From Halobacteria archaeon (GTDB lineage Bacteria; Pseudomonadota; Gammaproteobacteria; UBA9214): 14,880 nt of DNA. Where the stretch lies: positions 1 through 14,880 of the forward strand of contig JABDRC010000274.1 in NCBI GenBank assembly GCA_013041945.1, read 5' to 3'. A model generated the notes under the pieces. That model made no database searches, was not told the DNA's origin, and saw only the letters and a list, made by a program, of their open reading frames with translations. Positions 8,324 through 14,880 of this stretch are shown here, piece after piece; the stretch's first letter is position 1, and each line of letters opens with the position of its first letter. The position numbers were made by a program, and so were the translations under genes.

Positions 8324-8983
8324 TCACAGCGTACCGGAGGCAAGCCGGTGTGCCAGGCGAGTTGTTTCCGGCAGCCGGAAACGGGTGGTGCAACGCAGGA
8401 CATAGTCAATCGCCGTCACCAGACTGATACGGTGGCCAATGGAGACATAGACCGGGCTCACATTCGTCCGCGTACGCACTACGGCCCCGATGGTCTCGCC
8501 TTTATCAAGCAACGGCACCCACTGTCCCTTTTCTGATGGCACCTCGTCGTGTGTACCGATCAGCCGCGACTTGGCTACGCCAATGCTTGGTATATCCGTC
8601 AGCACACCGAGATGACAGGCCAGTCCGAAGCGGCGCGGGTGAGCCAGCCCCTGTCCATCGCAGAGCAGCAGGTCCGGCCTGCAGGCCAGTTGTTCCAGCG
8701 CCTTCAATACCGCGGGCAATTCACGGAAAGACAGATAGCCCGGCACGTAGGGGAACCGTGTAGAGGCACGGCTGACCGCCTGCTCGAAGGGCATCAGGCC
8801 GGGAAATTCGAGCACCGCCACTGCCGCTCGCGTGGTCAGGCCCGTGTCTTCAAAGCCCACGTCAATACCGGCAACAAGGCTGACGGGCCCAAGGTCATCC
8901 TCACGGGCAACCTGACTGCGCAAGGACTCCTGCACAGCCCTTGCCGCTGTAACATCCCTCGGCCAGTCGTGTAAGGTATGCAT
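8324..8983 (-). CDS. nfi: Endonuclease V (deoxyinosine-specific endonuclease)
   Basis: Endonuclease V nicks nucleic acid one bond 3' of a deaminated purine (hypoxanthine). The 219-residue product matches the family in length (E. coli Nfi is 223). The metal residues are in place: Asp41 in AGIDVGF, Glu88 at the end of YVPGYLSFRE, and Asp109 in LCDGQGLAHPRRFG. The PYVPGYLSFRE wedge motif (78-88) that reads the damaged base is intact, and IGVAKSRL and GHR follow. I chose the ATG at 8983. A GTG at 9028 would add 15 residues unlike the family and would overlap the preceding gene. Neither start has a strong ribosome site. The gene lies 34 bp after the MJ1316-domain gene and probably shares its transcript. 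Confidence 0.93.
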   Translation of the reverse strand: MHTLHDWPRDVTAARAVQESLRSQVAREDDLGPVSLVAGIDVGFEDTGLTTRAAVAVLEFPGLMPFEQAVSRASTRFPYVPGYLSFRELPAVLKALEQLACRPDLLLCDGQGLAHPRRFGLACHLGVLTDIPSIGVAKSRLIGTHDEVPSEKGQWVPLLDKGETIGAVVRTRTNVSPVYVSIGHRISLVTAIDYVLRCTTRFRLPETTRLAHRLASGTL

Positions 8984-9017
8984 GATCGGAGCCCGACACC
9001 CGCCTGCACCGTGCAAG

Positions 9018-9272
9018 TCAATGTTCACGGTGCCAGATCAATTCCCTGTCCCTGTAGACTTCCTTGATCCGGTGCAGGGGAATACTGTGCAGCTCTCCTT
9101 CATCATCATAAAGATCAAACGAAAAATGATCGCCGGGTTCGAAAAACAGCCTGCGCAGCGGAACACGAACGATACAGTCTGCCACTCTGTCATAGTAGCC
9201 GATGACAAATTCCCCCCGGCCGAATTTCTCGTCCCAGCGGATACGGTTGAGCAGTTCGTGGATCGGTATCAC
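9018..9272 (-). CDS. Small MJ1316-domain (DUF504/UPF0248) protein
   Basis: The 84-residue protein is almost entirely one MJ1316 domain. Recognisable parts are the leading helix IHELLNRIRWDEKFG, then EFVIGYYDRV (21-30), a basic pair in PLRRLFF, SIPLHRIKEV (63-72) and the closing IWHRE. The family (PF04457, named as an RNA cyclic-group end recognition domain) was predicted to bind RNA ends from its fusions with RNA ligase-like and 2H phosphoesterase domains; its biochemistry is little tested. The start is GTG, with GAAAG 3 nt upstream. An in-frame TGA 6 bp before the GTG rules out any earlier start. It precedes nfi and diverges from polX. It is easily missed by gene finders because of its size and GTG start. 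Confidence 0.85.
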   Translation of the reverse strand: MIPIHELLNRIRWDEKFGRGEFVIGYYDRVADCIVRVPLRRLFFEPGDHFSFDLYDDEGELHSIPLHRIKEVYRDRELIWHREH

Positions 9273-9355
9273 GTGCTTTCAGTCAACAGCGCCCGGGCAG
9301 GCCGGTGTTGGGCAGAATATCGGCTATCGCGATGCAATAAATGCCCCATGCCATC

Positions 9356-9393
9356 ATTATAGTGCCTGATTTCCCATGTTTATTGCTTATAAT
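9356..9393. promoter_or_regulatory. Back-to-back -10 hexamers in the polX / MJ1316-nfi divergent spacer
   Basis: A perfect TATAAT reads on the minus strand at 9356-9361, about 84 bp from the MJ1316 GTG. Another TATAAT reads on the plus strand at 9388-9393, about 170 bp from the polX GTG. This is the most AT-rich part of the divergent spacer. Neither hexamer has a good TTGACA at 16-18 bp, so if real the promoters are activator-dependent or use another sigma factor. The 289-bp spacer (9273-9561) shows no gene that I accept. Confidence 0.35.
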
Positions 9394-9421
9394 TATTCTA
9401 CGGTCACCCCCTGTTTGAATC

Positions 9422-9439
9422 GTCGATAAAAATATCGAC
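9422..9439. promoter_or_regulatory. Perfect 18-bp inverted repeat, possible operator
   Basis: GTCGATA-AAAA-TATCGAC is a perfect inverted repeat with 7-bp arms and a 4-base centre. It lies between the candidate polX -10 (9388-9393) and the polX start at 9562, followed at once by two GGCGCC units (9441-9446, 9448-9453). The arm length suits a dimeric repressor site. It is not followed by a T-run on either strand, so a terminator is unlikely. I do not recognise the binding protein. Confidence 0.35.
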
Positions 9440-9561
9440 TGGCGCCCGGCGCCTGCAGGCCATTGAGGTTTGTGCAATGGATGAATACCGGCAGGAACAG
9501 GCACGTCATACATCAGAAATAAAAAAACCAACAGCCTCCATGGCGATACAGGAATACTGAC

Positions 9562-11280
9562 GTGCCGGTTCACAATGCTGAAATTGCCAGGTTGTTTGAG
9601 CAGCTCGCCGATCTGCTGGAGGTGGAAGACGCCAATCCGTTCCGGGTACGCGCCTACCGCAATGCAGCTCGCACCGTCAGCAACAACTCGAAGAGCATGG
9701 CGGACCTGCTTGCCGGGGGCAAGGACCTGTCAAAGCTGCCCGGTATCGGCAAGGACCTGGCGGAAAAAATCAGGACCATTGTCGAGACCGGCAGGCTACC
9801 CCTGCTGGAAGAAGTGCGGGCTCGCACGCCAGCCGCGCTCAGCGACCTGATGAAGATCGAGGGGCTCGGGTCCAAACGGGTCAAGGTCCTGTACAGCCAA
9901 CTGCATATCACCTGCCCGGAAGACCTGCAGCGCGCGGCGCGCAGCGGCAGGATCCGCGAGCTCGAGGGCTTCGGCAGGAAGACCGAGGAGATGATCCTGC
10001 ACAGGCTCGAGCACTTCGGTGATGCACAGGCACGAACCAGGCTGGTGGATGCCGAGGAGACCGTCAAACCGCTGCTTGCCTACCTGCAGGCGACCAGGGG
10101 TATCAAGGACATCGTCGTTGCAGGCAGTTTCCGCCGGCGCAGTGAAACCGTCGGTGACCTCGACATCCTGGCCACCGCCAGCAGGGGTTCACCGGTCATG
10201 GACCGGTTTGTCGCTTACGATCAGGTGGCAGAGGTCATCTCCAGCGGAAAGACCCGCGCCACCGTAGTGCTGCGCTCGGGCCTGCACGTGGACCTGCGTG
10301 TCGTGCCGCAGGCAAGCTACGGGGCGGCCCTGTGCTATTTCACGGGTTCCCGGGCACACAATATCGCAATACGCAAAATCGGCGTCAGAAAAGGCTACAA
10401 GATCAATGAATACGGCGTTTTCAGGCATGACAAACGCATTGCCGGCAAAACCGAAAAAAGTGTCTACCGACAGGTCGGACTGCCCTGTATCGAGCCCGAG
10501 CTGCGCGAGAATAGCGGCGAGATCGAGGCCGCCGGTAAAAACCGGCTGCCCCGGCTTGTCTCCGTGGATGACATCCGCGGCGATCTGCATTGCCACACCC
10601 GGGCAAGCGATGGTCATGACAGCCTGGAAGAAATGGTAACCGCGGCCCGGGCGAAGGGATATGAATATATCGCCATCACCGATCATTCGAAGCGCCTCAC
10701 CGTCGCACACGGACTCGATGAAAAGAGACTGCTGCGGGAGATCGGGCAGATCGACCGGCTCAACGACAAACTCGATGACATCGTCATACTCAAGGGCATC
10801 GAGGTTGACATTCTGGAAGATGGCACCCTGGATATACAGGACAAACTACTCGGGCAACTTGATCTGGTTGTAGGTGCAGTGCATTACAAGTTCAACCTCA
10901 CCCGCAGGAAACAGACCGAACGAATCATACGTGCCATGGATAATCCGTATTTCAACATCCTCGCCCATCCCACCGCACGACTCATCAATGAGCGCGCAGC
11001 CAGCGAAATGGATATGGAAAAGGTCATGACAGCAGCCAGGGAACGTGGCTGCTTTCTGGAGGTAAATGCCCAGCCGGTACGCCTGGATCTCACAGACAGT
11101 CACTGCAGGCTGGCAAGGGAGGCCGGGCTCAGGGTGGCCATCTCCACCGATGCACACAGCACCAAAGGGCTTGATCATATGCGCTTCGGGATTGACCAGG
11201 CACGCCGCGGCTGGCTCGAGGCCGCAGATGTGCTGAACACGTGCAAACTGCCAGACCTGCGGAAACTGCTGACAAGATAG
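9562..11280 (+). CDS. polX: PolX: family X DNA polymerase with C-terminal PHP exonuclease
   Basis: This gap-filling base-excision-repair polymerase has its own 3'-5' exonuclease. At 572 residues it matches bacterial PolX (B. subtilis PolX is 570). Residues 1-155 hold the 8-kDa-like and helix-hairpin-helix parts (LPGIGKDLAEKI 59-70; IEGLGSKRVKVL 99-110). The polymerase palm has GSFRR (188-192), GDLDIL with Asp199 and Asp201, and Asp244 in HVDLRVV. The PHP domain (about 338-572) has all nine usual metal ligands: His343, His345, Asp350, His375, Glu414, His441, His469, Asp530 and His532. Both activities should therefore work. The start is GTG, with AGGAA 7 nt upstream. It diverges from the MJ1316-nfi pair, consistent with a repair locus. 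The next gene on this strand is 332 bp away. Confidence 0.96.
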   Translation: MPVHNAEIARLFEQLADLLEVEDANPFRVRAYRNAARTVSNNSKSMADLLAGGKDLSKLPGIGKDLAEKIRTIVETGRLPLLEEVRARTPAALSDLMKIEGLGSKRVKVLYSQLHITCPEDLQRAARSGRIRELEGFGRKTEEMILHRLEHFGDAQARTRLVDAEETVKPLLAYLQATRGIKDIVVAGSFRRRSETVGDLDILATASRGSPVMDRFVAYDQVAEVISSGKTRATVVLRSGLHVDLRVVPQASYGAALCYFTGSRAHNIAIRKIGVRKGYKINEYGVFRHDKRIAGKTEKSVYRQVGLPCIEPELRENSGEIEAAGKNRLPRLVSVDDIRGDLHCHTRASDGHDSLEEMVTAARAKGYEYIAITDHSKRLTVAHGLDEKRLLREIGQIDRLNDKLDDIVILKGIEVDILEDGTLDIQDKLLGQLDLVVGAVHYKFNLTRRKQTERIIRAMDNPYFNILAHPTARLINERAASEMDMEKVMTAARERGCFLEVNAQPVRLDLTDSHCRLAREAGLRVAISTDAHSTKGLDHMRFGIDQARRGWLEAADVLNTCKLPDLRKLLTR

Positions 11281-11612
11281 CTGTCAAAACCGTAATCCGG
11301 GATACAAACACTGCCGGTGCTGAAGCGGCTGCTGCCGGCGCCATGAGCAAACACCACCAGCCTCCATGACTCCAGCGGAATGGCCGGATCGCCGCGCAGC
11401 TTGACGGGTATATCGTCCGGTCATTGTCCTGTTCGGCCATGCAGTATCCGGATTGATTCTATGCACAAGCTGGAAAATGCCAGTATCACCGGTATTGACC
11501 GGGGTCAATGAAAGCAGGACCCGTCAAACGCACAATGGAACGTAATGACAATCCGCCGCATAATGCTGCCCGCACACACCTTTGTCTCGCCTGATCACTC
11601 ATAACGAACACT
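11281..11612. other. 332-bp gene-free spacer between polX and the LonB-like gene
   Basis: I see no credible gene here on either strand; short open frames lack family resemblance and ribosome sites. No stem with a T-run follows polX. A weak GCCGG...CCGGC pairing at about 11312-11338 lacks the T-tract expected of a terminator. A poor -10-like CATAAT lies at 11559-11564 without a matching -35. The only strong structure is the inverted repeat at 11494-11509. Confidence 0.6.
11494..11509. promoter_or_regulatory. Perfect 16-bp inverted repeat upstream of the LonB-like gene
   Basis: ATTGACC-GG-GGTCAAT is a perfect palindrome with 7-bp arms and a 2-base centre, 103 bp upstream of the protease ATG. 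Its position suits an operator or activator site for the protease/stress-protein pair. TTGACC within it resembles a -35 hexamer, but no -10 lies at the right distance. No T-run follows it. Confidence 0.35.
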
Positions 11613-14057
11613 ATGGCCATTACACGACTACAGCCCGATGCCCTGTACCAGTACTGCGACCCGCAGGCGTTTGATTTCGACAGCACCGCGGAACTGGAAG
11701 ATCTGATGGAAGTAATTGGCCAGCCCCGTGCGGTCGATTCAGTCAGATTCGGCATGGGTATCCGGCACAAGGGCTACAACCTGTTTGCACTCGGCCCGAC
11801 CGGCACCGGCAAGCATGCGCTGGTGCAACGTTATGCCACCGACCAGGCGCAGGGCGAGCCGGTTCCGCCAGACCTGTGTTATGTAAACAATTTCCGGCAA
11901 CCCCATGAACCGCGCATGCTGCAACTGCCGCCCGGACACGGCGTGCAACTGGAGCGGGACATGAACCAGCTCATCGAGGACCTGCACGCCGCCATACCCA
12001 CGGTGTTCGAGAGCGATGAGTATCGCACCCGTTCACAGGCAATCGAGGATGAACACGATGAGCAGCGGGAACAGGCACTGAAACAGGTCAATGCCGATGC
12101 CGAGCAGAAACACATCGCACTCATACGTACACCGACGGGATTTACCCTTGCCCCGGTGCGCGACGGGGAAACCATGAGCCAGGACGACTTCGAAAGCCTC
12201 TCGAAGAAGCAACGCAAGCGCATCGAGAAGGATACCGAGGAATTGCAGGAGCAGCTGCGCAGGATGCTACACGAGGCGCCGAAATGGGAAAAGGCGGTGC
12301 GTGTCAGCATGAGCGAGCTGAACCGGGAAATGGCCGCCAGTGCCATTTCACATCTCATCGATGCATTGCGGGACGCCTACCGGGGACTGCCCGGGGTCGT
12401 TCGCTATCTCGACAGCGTGGAGAAAGACGTTATCGAGAACTTCCGCTATTTCCTCAGGCATGACGAGGGTCGGCATGGCCTGAATATTTTCGGCATGGAA
12501 ACGGGACAGCGCGATGAAGAGCAGCAAATGGACAAGCGCTACAAGGTCAATGCCCTCACCACCCACCAGGACGATAGCGGCGCACCGGTCATCTACGAAG
12601 ACTATCCCAGCTACAACAATCTGATCGGGCGGGTCGAGCACCGTGCCGAACTGGGCGCCCTGATTACGGATTTCACCATGATCAGGCCCGGCGCCCTGCA
12701 CCGCGCCAACGGCGGCTACCTGATGCTGGACGCACTCAAGATACTGATGCAGCCATTTGCCTGGGATGGCCTGAAGCGTGCGCTGCAGTCAGGCGAGATT
12801 CGCATCGAATCACCGGCCCAGCTGATGAGCATGATCAGCACCGTATCACTGGAACCTGAACCGGTCCCGCTGGACATCAAGGTAATACTGCTCGGCGAGC
12901 CGCATATTTACTACCTGCTCTCCATGTACGACCCGGAATTCAATGAACTGTTCAAGGTCGCCGTTGATTTTGATTTCCGCATGGACCGTACCCCCGAATC
13001 GCAACAGCTCTATGCACGCCTGATCGGAACGGTTGCACGCCAGGAATCATTGCGCCCGCTGGACCGCTTTGCGGTTTCCCGCGTCGTCGAACACAGTGCC
13101 CGGCAGCTGGAGGATGGGGAGAAGCTGCTGACCCACACCCGCAGTCTCACAGACATCCTGCGCGAGGCCGATTACTGGGCAGGCCAGCAAGAGCATGCAA
13201 CCGTCACCCGGGAAGATGTGCAGCAGGCGATCGATACCCGCATCCACCGCGCCGACCGCATCCGTGAACACATGCAGGAGGAAATCCGTCGCGGGACACT
13301 GCTGATCGACACGAGCGGTGAAAAAACCGGCCAGGTAAACGGCCTCTCGGTCATTGACCTGGGTAATTTCATGTTTGGCCGGCCGGCACGCATCACGGCA
13401 CGTGCGCGCATGGGCGATGGTGAAGTCGTGGATATCGAGCGCGAGGTGGAACTGGGCGGCCCCATCCACTCCAAGGGCGTATTCATCCTCGCGGCCCTGC
13501 TGGGCGCATGTTATCTGCCTGACCGTCCGCTGGCTGTCTCGGCCAGCCTGGTATTCGAACAGTCCTACAGCGAAGTCGAGGGGGACAGCGCGTCGTCGGC
13601 GGAATACTATGCCCTGCTGTCAGCACTTGCCGATACCCCGCTGCGACAGTCACTGGCCGTCACCGGTTCGGTCAACCAGCTTGGCAGGATTCAGCCGATT
13701 GGCGGTGTCAACGAAAAGATCGAGGGCTTCTTCGACATCTGCAATATGCAGGGCCTGACCGGCGACCAGGGCGTGATCATCCCGGCAACCAATGTCAAAC
13801 ATCTCATGTTGCGCGATGACGTGCGCAAGGCAGTCGAGGATGGCAGGTTTGCCATCCACGCGATCGACACGGTCGAAGACGGTATCGAGTTACTGACCGG
13901 CATCCCGGCCGGGCAACGGGACAAACAGGGCGTATATCCCGCTGGCAGCGTCAATCGGCGCGCGGAAGACACCCTTGCGCAATACTCCGAAGCCATGCAG
14001 ACCTATTCCGGAAAAGGCGAAAAGTCGCAACCGGCACAGGACAATTCTTCCGCATGA
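11613..14057 (+). CDS. LonB-like AAA+ ATP-dependent protease
   Basis: The 814-residue protein belongs to the Lon-related group with an AAA_32 region (YcbZ-type LonB-like) and lacks the N-terminal substrate domain of classic Lon. Walker A is GPTGTGKH (61-68, Lys67). A long charged insert at about 135-285 is predicted to be coiled-coil by its heptad-like, Glu/Lys/Arg-rich content. Walker B is GGYLMLDA (367-374, Asp373). The protease domain (about 570-780) has the Ser/Lys dyad Ser659 in VEGDSASSAE and Lys702 in IGGVNEKIEGFF. All key residues are present. The last 40 residues are polar and probably disordered. It should degrade damaged or regulated proteins in the cytoplasm; substrates are unknown. 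No clear Shine-Dalgarno precedes the ATG. The stop overlaps the start of the stress-protein gene. Confidence 0.93.
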   Translation: MAITRLQPDALYQYCDPQAFDFDSTAELEDLMEVIGQPRAVDSVRFGMGIRHKGYNLFALGPTGTGKHALVQRYATDQAQGEPVPPDLCYVNNFRQPHEPRMLQLPPGHGVQLERDMNQLIEDLHAAIPTVFESDEYRTRSQAIEDEHDEQREQALKQVNADAEQKHIALIRTPTGFTLAPVRDGETMSQDDFESLSKKQRKRIEKDTEELQEQLRRMLHEAPKWEKAVRVSMSELNREMAASAISHLIDALRDAYRGLPGVVRYLDSVEKDVIENFRYFLRHDEGRHGLNIFGMETGQRDEEQQMDKRYKVNALTTHQDDSGAPVIYEDYPSYNNLIGRVEHRAELGALITDFTMIRPGALHRANGGYLMLDALKILMQPFAWDGLKRALQSGEIRIESPAQLMSMISTVSLEPEPVPLDIKVILLGEPHIYYLLSMYDPEFNELFKVAVDFDFRMDRTPESQQLYARLIGTVARQESLRPLDRFAVSRVVEHSARQLEDGEKLLTHTRSLTDILREADYWAGQQEHATVTREDVQQAIDTRIHRADRIREHMQEEIRRGTLLIDTSGEKTGQVNGLSVIDLGNFMFGRPARITARARMGDGEVVDIEREVELGGPIHSKGVFILAALLGACYLPDRPLAVSASLVFEQSYSEVEGDSASSAEYYALLSALADTPLRQSLAVTGSVNQLGRIQPIGGVNEKIEGFFDICNMQGLTGDQGVIIPATNVKHLMLRDDVRKAVEDGRFAIHAIDTVEDGIELLTGIPAGQRDKQGVYPAGSVNRRAEDTLAQYSEAMQTYSGKGEKSQPAQDNSSA

Positions 14058-14866
14058 CACCCGCCACCGAACAACATACGACCCGTCACGTTGTCGTCAC
14101 CCTGGACGCATCCGAGAGCGGACGCCCGGCACTGGAGACCGCCGTGAGACTTGCCGCGCTGACGGGCGCTCATCTGGAGGGGGTGTTCGTCGAAGATATC
14201 AACCTGATACGACTGGCGGAACTGCCGTTTCTGCGCGAACTCAGGCCCTCGTCGCTGGCCGAGGAAGCGATCAGTTCACAGCGCATGCAGCGTGAATTAC
14301 GCAGCCTGGCGCGGCAGGCCAGGCGCATGCTCGAACAGGCCGCGGTGGAGATGGGCGTGCACTGGTCATTCCAGGTATGGCGTGGCCATGCCGGCGCCGA
14401 GACGCTGGCTGAAACCTTCAGCGCCGATATCCTCAGCCTGGGGCGGGTCAGCTCACTGCACTCTTCAGGCAACTGGTCCGCTGGTGGATTGCGTGCACGC
14501 CGCCGCGGTGAATCACCCGCGCATATCAATGTGCTGTTCAGCAATTCGAAACAGGCGGTGCGGGCATTGACGACAGCCTGCCGCCTGGCAAACGATCTCG
14601 GCGCACCTGTCTCGGTCATATTGCCGGCAAAGCGGAAAGCAGACCTGCAGCAACTCAGGCAGAAGGCGCTGGCAATACTCGAGTCTTGCGGACAGGCCGC
14701 CCGCTTTGTGCAACTGAGCGGCAGCAGCCTGCAGGGCCTGGAACAGCTCGCCGGCATATCCGGACAACGCATCCTTATTGCCGGTAGCAGACACAGATTG
14801 CTGCAACAGGCCGGCCTCGACCGGTGCCTGGACACCCTGACCTGTCCGGTCCTGCTGGTGCGCTGA
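14054..14866 (+). CDS. Tandem universal stress protein (UspA superfamily)
   Basis: The 270-residue protein has two Usp-like halves. Residues 11-48 (HVVVTLDASESGRPALETA... GAHLEGVFVED) are a textbook Usp opening: a beta strand, the Asp at position 18, a helix and the second strand. The first half ends near residue 150. The second half begins at HINVLFSNS (157-165) and ends LDTLTCPVLLVR, the usual last Usp strand. The G-x2-G-x9-G-S/T nucleotide motif of ATP-binding Usps is not visible in either half, so it may be of the non-ATP type. Its ATG overlaps the protease stop (ATGA), so the two are probably made together, linking proteolysis and stress survival. The exact function is unknown. Confidence 0.85.
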   Translation: MTPATEQHTTRHVVVTLDASESGRPALETAVRLAALTGAHLEGVFVEDINLIRLAELPFLRELRPSSLAEEAISSQRMQRELRSLARQARRMLEQAAVEMGVHWSFQVWRGHAGAETLAETFSADILSLGRVSSLHSSGNWSAGGLRARRRGESPAHINVLFSNSKQAVRALTTACRLANDLGAPVSVILPAKRKADLQQLRQKALAILESCGQAARFVQLSGSSLQGLEQLAGISGQRILIAGSRHRLLQQAGLDRCLDTLTCPVLLVR

Positions 14867-14880
14867 CGAAGCAGGTCATC

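Noticed and set aside
8984..9028. GTG start adding 15 residues to endonuclease V
   Set aside because: The extra residues match nothing in the family and overlap the MJ1316-domain gene; the ATG at 8983 gives the normal length.
9283..9573. 96-codon minus-strand frame with a hydrophobic stretch in the polX upstream spacer
   Set aside because: It overlaps the polX start, the candidate promoters and the inverted repeat; it has no ribosome site, and its hydrophobic patch is too short and irregular to support a membrane protein.
11312..11338. Possible terminator stem after polX
   Set aside because: Only five paired bases around a long loop and no T-run follows.
14170..14835. 221-codon minus-strand frame antisense to the universal stress protein
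   Set aside because: Ser/Cys/Arg-rich translation typical of antisense frames; the plus-strand gene is coupled to the protease and has clear Usp features.

Overview
The window looks like a chromosomal segment of a GC-rich gammaproteobacterium. Endonuclease V, the LonB-type protease, the YbhP-like domain and the VTT protein all resemble proteobacterial versions, and codon use is uniformly GC-rich. The combination of PolX with a small MJ1316-domain protein suggests an environmental lineage (for example Chromatiales-like) rather than an enteric one; this is inference only. No rRNA, tRNA, CRISPR array, insertion sequence or phage gene was seen.

Region 1 (1-8171, all minus strand) is a tight operon-like run. 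In transcription order it encodes a VTT/TVP38 membrane protein, a six-hairpin (GH15-like) glycosidase, a family 4 glycosyltransferase, a two-enzyme fusion (type I phosphodiesterase plus YbhP-like EEP hydrolase), an alpha/beta-hydrolase lipoprotein, and an acyl-carrier domain that runs off the left edge. Junctions are 4-bp ATGA overlaps or gaps of 9 to 22 bp. A REP-like palindrome sits in the glycosidase/glycosyltransferase junction and supplies the glycosidase stop codon. VTT proteins, GT4 enzymes, EEP phosphatases and acyl carriers are all repeatedly tied to membrane lipids, so this may be an undescribed pathway for making or remodelling a glycolipid or another membrane-linked glycan.

Region 2 (8324-11280) is nucleic-acid repair. 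Endonuclease V and an 84-residue MJ1316-domain protein are co-oriented on the minus strand and diverge from polX on the plus strand. The 289-bp spacer between them holds back-to-back -10 hexamers and a perfect inverted repeat.

Region 3 (11613-14866, plus strand) is protein quality control and stress. A LonB-like AAA+ protease with intact Walker and Ser/Lys catalytic residues overlaps by 4 bp with a tandem universal stress protein. A 332-bp gap separates it from polX and holds a perfect 16-bp inverted repeat.
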